In this document: in pieces, positions 6,832 to 12,702 of the stretch
Position numbering within the stretch: the first letter of the stretch is position 1
Layout of the letters: every line of letters begins with the position of its first letter
Assembly: GCA_030447945.1 (NCBI GenBank)
Contig: JAUJNV010000057.1
Span: 1-12,702, forward strand
DNA: 12,702 nucleotides
DNA from: Fimbriimonas sp.
Lineage (GTDB): Bacteria; Armatimonadota; Fimbriimonadia; Fimbriimonadales; Fimbriimonadaceae
Direction of reading: 5' to 3'
Notes under the pieces: model-generated
What the model saw: the letters and a program-made list of their open reading frames with translations, nothing else
The model's database searches: none
Told to the model about the DNA's origin: nothing
Program-made: the position numbers and the translations under genes

Positions 6832-6960
6832 CTCCGGCCCCCCTCCCCCTCCCGCGCAAGAACCATCGCGGCAAGGAAAGGGGGTCCAGAAAGACGCCGC
6901 GAGCCCTCTCAGGTCGTTGAGCCCCCACCCCTACCTCTCACCTCACAACCTGCAACTTGA
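6832..6960. repeat. Degenerate copy of the GGACCCCCTC/heptamer element
   Basis: CTCCGGCCCCCCCTCCCC at 6832-6849 and AAGGGGGTCC at 6878-6887 resemble the ends of the elements at 2941 and 9896. From 6926 to 6960 the sequence keeps a loose 7-nt period (CACCCCT, ACCTCTC, ACCTCAC, AACCTGC, AACTTGA). It stops five bases from the stop codon of the M42 peptidase gene. I read it as an eroded copy. Confidence 0.4.
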
Positions 6961-6965
6961 CGCCT

Positions 6966-7997
6966 TCAACCCGTGCCCCCGGCAAGTCGCCGCACGAGCG
7001 CTACCGTCAGTCTCGCCAGCTCGGACGGCCCGTCGCGGTGCATGATCTCGTAGCCGTGGGTGTTCTCCATCGGGATGCCCAGCGTGATCGGGCGCGCGCA
7101 CAGGCCGCGCGCGGCGGCGCAGGAAGCGTCGCTCCCTCCGCGGGAGAGGACTTGGAACTGGAGGGCCATCCCCAGCTCGCGGCCCAGTCCGTCTAGCATG
7201 TCCCCGTCGCCGGCCCCCATTGCCGCGTAGCCGTCGCGGGCCCAGACGGTCGGCGTGGCGGTCAGCGCGATCGGCGCGTCGGGCACGGAAGCGCCCAGTT
7301 CCAGCGCGATGCACACCTCCGGGCGGGATTCTCCCAACAGGTACAGCGCTCCTTCCCCGCCTACTTCTTCTGAGGTGGTGGCCGCGAACAGGACGTCGGC
7401 GGTATCACCCAGGGCTTCGAGGGCCAAGAGCCACGCGACGAGGTCGGCGCGGTCGTCCAGGAAGTGCCCCGCGACAAACTCGCCCAGCTCGGTCAGCGTC
7501 CGGCGCGAGCGGGCGATGACGACGCGCGTGCCCGGGCGCACCCCCGCCTTGGCCAAATCAAAAGGCGAACGTCCGGTAAAAACGTGAGCCTGATCCCAGC
7601 CGAGCGGCCTCTCCCTCGCCCACTGCACGGTGGACGAGGGATCGCTCGTGTGGATGGAGCCGAACGAGAGCACGCCCGGCAGGATCTCTTCCCGCGCGAG
7701 CACGTCCACCGGGCCCTCGCCGCACTTCCAGGGGTACAAGCCCCCGAGGTTCGTCACCCGCAGGCTGCCGTCCGGCTCGATCTCGCGCACCATCAGGGCG
7801 ATCTCGTCCATGTGCGCCGTGACGACGATCCTCGGGCGTCCGTCGCCGAAAGGCACGAGGAGGTTGCCCTTCGCATCGGTGCGGTGATCGAGGCCCCGCC
7901 GCCCGAGGTGAGCCTCCAGCGCGCGGCGCACCGCCTCTTCTTGGCCGGGCGGGCCGGGGAGGGAAACCAGCTCTTGGAGGAGGGCGGCGGAGTCCAC
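6966..7997 (-). CDS. M42 family metallopeptidase (aminopeptidase)
   Basis: This is a 343-residue cytoplasmic di-zinc aminopeptidase of the M42 family (TET/glutamyl aminopeptidase/FrvX-like), which trims peptides after protease action. All expected metal and catalytic positions are visible: H62 and D64 in TAHMDE, D181 in HFLDDRAD, E210 (catalytic base) and E211 in TTSEEVGG, E233 in ALELGA (often Asp in relatives), and H314 in ENTHGYE. Length is normal and there is no signal peptide. The GTG start at 7997 is set by an in-frame TAA at 8007-8009. No Shine-Dalgarno precedes it; TAACAT ends six bases upstream, suggesting leaderless transcription. It is divergent from the cyclophilin gene across 69 bp. 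Family call is firm; peptide preference (Glu/Asp, Leu or Lys) cannot be read from sequence. Confidence 0.92.
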   Translation of the reverse strand: MDSAALLQELVSLPGPPGQEEAVRRALEAHLGRRGLDHRTDAKGNLLVPFGDGRPRIVVTAHMDEIALMVREIEPDGSLRVTNLGGLYPWKCGEGPVDVLAREEILPGVLSFGSIHTSDPSSTVQWARERPLGWDQAHVFTGRSPFDLAKAGVRPGTRVVIARSRRTLTELGEFVAGHFLDDRADLVAWLLALEALGDTADVLFAATTSEEVGGEGALYLLGESRPEVCIALELGASVPDAPIALTATPTVWARDGYAAMGAGDGDMLDGLGRELGMALQFQVLSRGGSDASCAAARGLCARPITLGIPMENTHGYEIMHRDGPSELARLTVALVRRLAGGTG

Positions 7998-8003
7998 GGC
8001 GGT

Positions 8004-8009
8004 ATGTTA
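8004..8009 (-). promoter_or_regulatory. -10-like TAACAT box, probable leaderless promoter of the M42 gene
   Basis: On the minus strand GGCTAACAT is followed by six bases (ACCGCC) and the GTG start. There is no Shine-Dalgarno. It faces a near-identical GGCTAATAT box serving the divergent cyclophilin gene. Confidence 0.5.
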
Positions 8010-8055
8010 GCCGCCTGGCCGTTTCGTCGGCTAATCGCCGGGCGCCTTCGCGGGC

Positions 8056-8061
8056 TAATAT
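8056..8061 (+). promoter_or_regulatory. -10-like TAATAT box, probable leaderless promoter of the cyclophilin gene
   Basis: GGCTAATAT is followed by five bases (GGGCT) and the GTG start at 8067, so transcription would begin at the start codon. No Shine-Dalgarno and no clear -35 are present. A third GGCTAAT lies at 8029-8035 between the two divergent boxes. Confidence 0.5.
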
Positions 8062-8066
8062 GGGCT

Positions 8067-9060
8067 GTGCAACGCAGCCTTATCGCGCTCACTCTCCTCG
8101 TCGGCGCCCCTCTCGCCGTCGCTCAGATCACCCCGGAGCGCACCTACAACGGCGTCGACCGTCCCTTCAACGTGCGGGTGGCCGTACCGGCGGGGGCGAA
8201 GGGAACTCTGGAGATCCGTCTGCTTGAGGCGCCGGGCGCCGATGTGCTCGCGCGGGCGAGCGTCAAGCCGGGCCGAGTGAACCTCGCGAAGGCCCTGCCC
8301 GACCTCTGGAAAGCGAAGGCGCCGCGCGTGCTGCACGCCCAGCTCTACGTCGGCGGCCGGGCGGCCGGGCCGTCCCTTGTGCTCCAGCCGCTGATCAACG
8401 TATCGCTGGCGAGGCTCAAGGGGACGGGAACCGCCGCGACCATCGAGTTCGTTCCCGACGAGGACAAGGCGTACGCGGGCGTCCGGGCTTGGGTGGACAA
8501 GCACGTCCTCCTCGACACGACCCTCGGGCAGATCGAGTTCCGCATGCGCCCCGACGCCGCGCCGAACACCGTCTGGAACTTCCTGGAACTCTCGTGCGGG
8601 GCGGCTTCTACACCGACATCATTTGGCACCGCGTGGTGGCGAAGCGCAAGGACGGCACGCCGTTCGTAGTCCAGGCGGGCGATCCCACCGGCACCGGAAG
8701 CGGCGGCCCCGGCTACACCTTTCCGCTGAGCCGAGCCGGCTCCCCCATGATTTCGGGGTGCTCTCGATGCGCGCGACCGACCCGAACACCAACGGGTCGC
8801 AGTTCTTCGTCGGCCTCAGCCGCGAGGGCACGAAGCACCTCGACGGCCGCTACGCCGCCTTCGGTGAGGCCGTCCGGGGCTCCCGCGTCATCCTCGCGCT
8901 CGCCGCGGTCAAGGTCGGCGAAGCGGACCGCCCCCTGAAGCCGCCCCGCATCCGCTCCGCCCCGCCTCGCCGACGCCGCGCCCTTCGGCACCGGCCCCCG
9001 CCCCTACGGCGGCCCCCGTCCCCTCGGCCCAGTGTGGCGGCCCGCGATAGTCGCGGCTAG
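8067..9060 (+). pseudogene. Exported cyclophilin-type peptidylprolyl isomerase, frameshifted
   Basis: This is a periplasmic or secreted peptidylprolyl cis-trans isomerase that helps proteins fold. The GTG at 8067 starts a signal peptide (MQRSLIALTLLVGAPLAVAQ), followed by an unassigned domain (about 21-145) and a cyclophilin core from TTLGQIEFRM (151-160). Frame break 1 is at 8592-8593: removing a duplicated TC restores the family sequence LELVRGGFYTDIIWHRVV. Break 2 is at 8728: one missing G restores FPLEPSRLPHDFGVLS. Active-site landmarks survive in the three frames: HRVV (Arg), FVVQAGDP (Gln), DPNTNGSQFF and HLDGRYAAFG. The tail may hold a third break in the CCCC run at 8960-8963, since after removing one C the codons carry far more G/C at position three and run to a stop at 9104-9106. 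Conservation across the breaks suggests sequence errors. The message is probably leaderless. Confidence 0.85.
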
Positions 9061-9882
9061 CGGCGACCGGCGCACCCTTCTCGATTCGGCAAGGGATCAG
9101 CCGTGAGCCAGTGACTCCGCTCTTCCCGAGGGTCACGCGGAGAATCGCCGTGCGGCGCTCGGCCGGCGTCAGGCTGTCGAAGACGAAGTTCCCCAGGGAG
9201 TAGGCGACGAGCGCCCTCCCGACTCGCTCGACCGGCTGAAGCACGTGGGGTCCGTGCCCGAGCAGGAGGTCGCGCCTGCGTCGGCGGCGATGCGAGCGAA
9301 CCGCCGCTGACGGGCGCTGGGTACGGTGCTGCCCTCGACCCCCCAATGCAGGGAAAGGACGAGCACGTCCGCACCGGCGCGGGCCTGCGACACCTTGCGG
9401 CGCAAAGTCTCCTCGGAGAGGACCGATTGCGGCGCGTAGTCCGCGAGGGCGAGGAACCGTACGCGCAGCCCGCGCGCGAGGAGGTCTCTCGGCTCCCCTT
9501 CCAGCGGGGCCAGGCCCGCCCGGCGCAACGCACGCCGAGTGTCGGCCAGGCCCGCCGGGCCGCAGTCGAGGGCGTGATTGTTCGCCAGCGAGAGGATGTC
9601 GAATCCCGCCCGGCGCAGGCGCGGCGCCCAGGACTCGGGCGCCCGCAGACGAATAGCCTTGATCGCCTCGAACGGCCGCGCCGTCAGCGGGCACTCCAGG
9701 TTGCCGAACGCCAGATCCGCCCGGCGGAGCAAGGGCGCCACGGAGGCGAAAGGGTAATCACCGCCGATCCGCGCGAACCGGCGCTGGACATGGCGGCCGG
9801 GCATCACGTCACCGACGGCGACGAGCTCGACCATCGGTAAGGCCAAGGCAGTTAACGCGAGGATGGTGAGCATGAGTGGCAT
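8909..9882 (-). pseudogene. CapA/PgsA-family metallophosphoesterase-fold protein, frameshifted
   Basis: Members of this family (PGA_cap domain, metallophosphatase-like fold) include CapA/PgsA of poly-gamma-glutamate capsule synthesis, but many bacterial members have unknown roles. After a short hydrophobic N-terminus the protein shows VGDVMPGR (23-30), GNLECPLT (60-67), FDILSLANNHALD (94-106) and VLSLHWGVE (174-182). At about 9271-9275 the frame breaks after AADAGA; the conserved end continues in another frame with DLLLGHGPHVLQPVE and VAYSLGNFVFD. One missing base in the GC-rich stretch explains it. The ATG at 9882 is the chosen start; GGAGG lies 13 bases upstream, which is far. The C-terminus is uncertain: the open frame runs to 8909 as Gly/Ala-rich sequence antisense to the cyclophilin tail, and the real end may be nearer 9057. 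No other capsule gene is nearby, so the capsule role is not supported here. Confidence 0.8.
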
Positions 9883-9895
9883 TACGGATCCCTAA

Positions 9896-9941
9896 CCTCC
9901 GGACCCCCTCCTCAAAGTGGTTCGTCCTTGAGGAGGGGGTC
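9896..9941. repeat. CCTCCGGACCCCCTC repeat with 14-bp hairpin, copy 2
   Basis: The 15-mer at 9896-9910 is identical to 2941-2955. GACCCCCTCCTCAA (9902-9915) pairs with TTGAGGAGGGGGTC (9928-9941) over 14 bp with a 12-base loop. It lies 14 bases upstream of the CapA-like start and downstream of the DUF3160 gene, so the hairpin would be in the transcript between them. No U tract follows on either strand. Confidence 0.6.
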
Positions 9942-9946
9942 TCCGA

Positions 9947-10043
9947 GGGGCATGGGGTACAGGGTGTGGGGTGCGGAGACCGAGGGAGCCATCTCTGGCC
10001 TCAGCCATCACCCATCACCTATGATTCTCCGCACCCCACACCC
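9947..10043. repeat. Inverted heptamer arrays with 17-bp perfect arms
   Basis: GGGTGTGGGGTGCGGAG at 9962-9978 is the exact reverse complement of 10027-10043. The left arm belongs to a G-rich heptamer run (GGGGTAC, AGGGTGT, GGGGTGC at 9954-9974) and the right arm to the C-rich heptamer array. The 48 bases between include CCATCAC, CCATCAC, resembling the ACCCATC units at 3070-3083. Layout matches the 2984-3117 repeat. Confidence 0.75.
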
Positions 10044-10094
10044 CACACCCTGCACCCTGCACCCTGCACCCTGCACCCCGCACCCCGCACCCCC
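10032..10094. repeat. Nine-unit heptamer tandem repeat (CACCCNN)
   Basis: Nine consecutive 7-mers: CACCCCA twice, CACCCTG four times, CACCCCG twice, then CACCCCC. The array ends six bases from the DUF3160 stop codon at 10100-10102. On the minus strand it reads as nine runs of three or more G separated by three or four bases, a strong G-quadruplex motif that would lie in the 3' end of the DUF3160 message. Confidence 0.9.
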
Positions 10095-10099
10095 CGGAG

Positions 10100-12121
10100 C
10101 TACTCGTCCGTGCTGCGCAGGCGCTCGTTCACGAAGAAGCTCCGTTGCCACTTAGGGCGGGGCGGGGCTTTCTTGGCGTTGAGCCGGGCGCGCCACTTCT
10201 CGTCCGTCAGCCGCTCGGAGGTCGGAACCAGGAACTCGTAGTAGCTGAAGACTGAGCCTCGCGCCAGGTACAGCTTGCCATCGATGGGCACGATGGCGAG
10301 GAGGTCGTCCGCCCGGCCCGTCGCGGCGGTGACCGCGTAGGGGTCCGCCGTGTGGAAGTCGGCGACGAGGGCGATATCGAGGTCGTCGTTCGTGAGGGTC
10401 ATGGTACGGTCCCGACCCTCCTGCAGCATGCTGTGGAGCGGGTCGGCGATAGCCGCCTCGATGTGGCGGATGCGCAGGTGCTCCGCCTTCGTGAGCCGTT
10501 CGTTCCGCAGCTCTTTCACCGACACCGCGCGAAGGAACGTCAGCAGGTTTAGGAACTCCGCCATGCTCTTCTTGGAGTGCACGCTCAGGAGGTCCCGGGC
10601 GAGCAGCTGGCGCTGCGTGCCCTTGGTGAGCGCGATCAGGCGATCGTAGAACGGCACGTGCGGGACGACGTAGCCGGGCGTGTACGGGACCTCCTCGTCT
10701 CCGCCGCCCATCTCGGACACCGACTGCTCTCCGTAGAGAAGCGTGTCGTGCCGCAGCTCGGTCCACCAGCCGAGGGCCGACTGAAGCGCGAGATCGCCCC
10801 ACGCGGGCTTTTGCATGAAGCTCGGGTAACCCTGAGGTACGGGCTCAAGGGTTGCCTTGAGGGCGTAGAGCCAGCCGTAGTAGAGGTTCGACTGCCACGT
10901 CGCCTCGGGCAGCGCCGCGAACTCGGCGCGGAGGATCTGCCGCTCAGGGTCGTACTCGGCCCACCCCTTCGGGTTGTACTGCGCCGGGTTCGCATCGATA
11001 ATCGCACGGGCGCGTGTGGAGCCGAGCACGTCCATCACGTCGAGACCGGAGACGACGGGGCGGACGACCGGCGCCGTGAGCCGTTGGAGGATGTCGGAAT
11101 CCGGGATGTACCTCTGGCCCATAAACTTGAACTGGAGCTCCGGGTCGGAGTAGTTCTGATCCACAGTGCGACGGGCCTTGATGCGTGGCTGGTGGCGAGC
11201 CGCCAACTCGGCGACGAGACGGTCGTAATCCTCGGCATCCGGTGTAGCGAGCACGGTCGCGGCAACGCTTTGGAGCGTGGATGGAGTGAGCGAGTTCGAG
11301 GCGCCCACGAAGAGCGTCGTGGGCTCGTAAATCGCCTCCCATTCCTTATCCAGCCCCGACTCCTTCAGCCCGCGCACGAGGAGCAGCGCCATCCGGATGT
11401 TCCGCGGGCGGGGCTTGAGAACCCCCTCCTCCCGCGCCGCGAGTTCGAACGGGACGAGGCCGTACCACATCATCGCGCGGAAGAACGTCTTCAGCTTCTC
11501 CGACTTCGTGTAGTGTCCGCGCGCGATGAACTGGGTGAAGTCCACCTTCTTCTCGAAGATCGCGCTCTCGGCCGAACCGCGGGCGCCCCGTGCGGCACCC
11601 AGGTCCTGGCGCAGCATCCCTAGCGCACCTTCAGGAATCTGCCCGGTACCGCCGAGAAGACGATCGGCGACGCCGAAGTAGGCCACGTTCCGCAATGCTG
11701 CGTCCTTCCACTCGCCACTCGCCAAGGCGTGGTCCTGGACCGCCTTGGCCAGCATGCCGCTCGTGAGCCGCTTCAGCTTGGGGAGCAGCTTGTCCTGCTC
11801 CATCGTGCGCAGGGTCGCGTCGTAAATGACGTGGTACAGGTGCATCGCCGCGTCAGGCGTGACGCAGGACGGCAGGTTCATATAGTCGTTCCGGCCGTAC
11901 ACCCACTCGAAGGCGATGCTGTCGCTCGGCGCGACGACGAAGAGGTTCCGCGCCAGCATCGCCCGGTGCGCGGGCCGCAGCCCCAACGCCTTGGCGAAGG
12001 CAGTTCGATTGACCACCTCCCGCAGGTCGGGCGAGACGGTGTAAGGCGCGTTGCGCGCCTGGCCGGGGGAAAGGGTAGCCAGCGCAAATGCGGCGGTGAG
12101 GGCGAGAGGGATCTTCTTCAT
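10100..12121 (-). CDS. DUF3160 family exported protein
   Basis: The 673-residue product has a signal peptide (MKKIPLALTAAFALATLSPG, cleavage near 22) and the DUF3160 family along nearly its whole length. Recognisable blocks are LARNLFVV (56-63), LPSCVTPDAAMHLYHVIYD (83-101), ARGHYTKSEKLKTFFRAMMW (200-219), FMGQRYIPDSDIL (333-345), LDVMDVLGS (360-368), a WWTELRHDTLLYGEQS block (452-467), YVVPHVPFYDRL (484-495), VADFHT (586-591) and RGSVFSYYEF (621-630). The biochemical role of the family is unknown. The frame is open upstream to 12223, but the ATG at 12121 is chosen because it begins the signal peptide and overlaps the stop of the upstream gene as ATGA, implying translational coupling. The 3' end adjoins the G-rich heptamer array. 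Confidence 0.88.
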   Translation of the reverse strand: MKKIPLALTAAFALATLSPGQARNAPYTVSPDLREVVNRTAFAKALGLRPAHRAMLARNLFVVAPSDSIAFEWVYGRNDYMNLPSCVTPDAAMHLYHVIYDATLRTMEQDKLLPKLKRLTSGMLAKAVQDHALASGEWKDAALRNVAYFGVADRLLGGTGQIPEGALGMLRQDLGAARGARGSAESAIFEKKVDFTQFIARGHYTKSEKLKTFFRAMMWYGLVPFELAAREEGVLKPRPRNIRMALLLVRGLKESGLDKEWEAIYEPTTLFVGASNSLTPSTLQSVAATVLATPDAEDYDRLVAELAARHQPRIKARRTVDQNYSDPELQFKFMGQRYIPDSDILQRLTAPVVRPVVSGLDVMDVLGSTRARAIIDANPAQYNPKGWAEYDPERQILRAEFAALPEATWQSNLYYGWLYALKATLEPVPQGYPSFMQKPAWGDLALQSALGWWTELRHDTLLYGEQSVSEMGGGDEEVPYTPGYVVPHVPFYDRLIALTKGTQRQLLARDLLSVHSKKSMAEFLNLLTFLRAVSVKELRNERLTKAEHLRIRHIEAAIADPLHSMLQEGRDRTMTLTNDDLDIALVADFHTADPYAVTAATGRADDLLAIVPIDGKLYLARGSVFSYYEFLVPTSERLTDEKWRARLNAKKAPPRPKWQRSFFVNERLRSTDE

Positions 12122-12663
12122 TTCGGTTCCGCCACAGCATAGCTCTGCCCGTCCGCCCTCACGAGGACTCGGCCCCGATCGAAGCCCTTCAAAGTCGCTT
12201 TTTTCCATGAGCCCCGCTCCCACTGCTTATGAAATCCGAATCCACTCCAGCGCCAGGCGGTGAGGCAGAGCGTCCCTTCGAGGCGATGCTCCAGCGTAAA
12301 GAGCGTCGCGTGGCCCTCGCCGGGCAGGGTGCCGACGAGGAAGTCGTCGAACCGCCGCCCCATCGAGGAGCCGCGCCATTTGGGAAACACGCGCCCGCCG
12401 TCGGTGCCGTACACGAAGAGGCAATTGTGCGCTTTGGGCCAGCCGTGGGTGGACTTGTGCAGCCCGATCAGGATCTCCTTGCGTCCGTCTCCGTCGAGGT
12501 CCGCGACCCGCACCTTCCAGGGCCCCGACTTGCGGCGGATGCCGCGCCAGACGATCCGTTTCCCTTCCCGCACCTCGATCGTACGCTCGCAGGAGCGGTC
12601 GAAGGTCAGAGTGAACATCCGCCCGTTCCCGAGCAGGTGGTCGTGCAGGACGAAGGGAGGCAT
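12118..12663 (-). CDS. FG-GAP/VCBS-like protein upstream of the DUF3160 gene, possibly partial
   Basis: The family is not certain. The 181-residue product contains VADLDGDGRKEILIGLHKS (53-71), the DxDGDG calcium-binding loop and flanking strands typical of an FG-GAP/VCBS propeller repeat. Other Trp- and Gly-rich strands (TLTFDRS, WKVRVADLDG, CLTAWRWSG, VLVRADGQSYAV) fit a small all-beta protein. No signal peptide follows the ATG at 12663. The frame stays open to the window edge (codons for VKPDAIVFE precede that ATG), so the true start, perhaps with a signal peptide, may lie outside. The stop overlaps the DUF3160 start by ATGA, so the two are co-translated and probably work together, likely outside the cytoplasm. 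Function is unknown. Confidence 0.6.
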   Translation of the reverse strand: MPPFVLHDHLLGNGRMFTLTFDRSCERTIEVREGKRIVWRGIRRKSGPWKVRVADLDGDGRKEILIGLHKSTHGWPKAHNCLFVYGTDGGRVFPKWRGSSMGRRFDDFLVGTLPGEGHATLFTLEHRLEGTLCLTAWRWSGFGFHKQWERGSWKKATLKGFDRGRVLVRADGQSYAVAEPK

Positions 12664-12670
12664 CTCGAAG

Positions 12671-12676
12671 ACTATA
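12671..12676 (-). promoter_or_regulatory. -10-like TATAGT box before the FG-GAP-like gene, tentative
   Basis: On the minus strand GCTATAGT is followed by seven bases and the ATG at 12663, with no Shine-Dalgarno, as in the three other leaderless candidates. It could instead be coding sequence, because the reading frame is open upstream to the window edge. Confidence 0.25.
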
Positions 12677-12702
12677 GCGTCTGGCTTTACGCCCGCAGGG
12701 CG

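Noticed and set aside
7464..8066. Upstream open extension of the cyclophilin frame
   Set aside because: It is antisense to the M42 gene, and the signal peptide begins exactly at the GTG at 8067, so the extension is not part of the protein.
10577..11623. 348-residue plus-strand ORF
   Set aside because: It is antisense to the DUF3160 gene and has no recognisable motif or start signal; a shadow frame.

Overview
The window is GC-rich bacterial DNA with ten protein genes, nine on the minus strand and one (the cyclophilin) on the plus strand. I see no RNA gene, insertion sequence, phage gene or CRISPR array. The gene mix points to a free-living, Gram-negative-type bacterium, most likely Armatimonadota (a Fimbriimonas-like lineage): a DUF3160 protein, a short phosphodiester glycosidase, a secreted protein with a DUF1559/prepilin-like head, and duplicated secretin-type STN domains without a secretin barrel. 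This placement is recalled from family resemblance and was not tested by a search.

Layout from left to right: an SF2 (RadD-like) helicase (62-1861, -); a phosphodiester glycosidase (1999-2607, -); a 560-bp repeat-filled intergenic region; a frameshifted ADP-glucose pyrophosphorylase, glgC (3171-4279, -); three secreted-protein genes (4423-6742, -), namely a double-STN protein, a small Gly-rich protein sharing its signal peptide and a short motif, and a pilin-head-like protein; an M42 metallopeptidase (6966-7997, -), divergent from a secreted cyclophilin with at least two frameshifts (8067-9060, +); a frameshifted CapA-type protein (about 8909-9882, -) converging on the cyclophilin; and a two-gene unit of an FG-GAP-like protein overlapping a DUF3160 protein by ATGA (10100-12663, -).

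Three themes stand out. (1) Three conserved genes contain small indels, with the conserved protein continuing in another frame. The density suggests assembly or sequencing errors more than real gene decay. (2) Three GTG-start genes lack a Shine-Dalgarno and have a CTA-A-[TC]-A-T -10-like box ending 5-6 nt before the start codon, the signature of leaderless transcription. (3) Intergenic regions hold a composite repeat: a CCTCCGGACCCCCTC-type hairpin plus 7-nt tandem arrays that face each other as inverted repeats and form G-quadruplex motifs on opposite strands. It sits just downstream of minus-strand genes.

The genes do not form one obvious pathway. Most encode exported proteins, and GlgC (glycogen synthesis), the helicase and the peptidase look like ordinary housekeeping functions. 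The most unusual items are the heptamer/G-quadruplex elements and the STN/Gly-rich paralogue pair.
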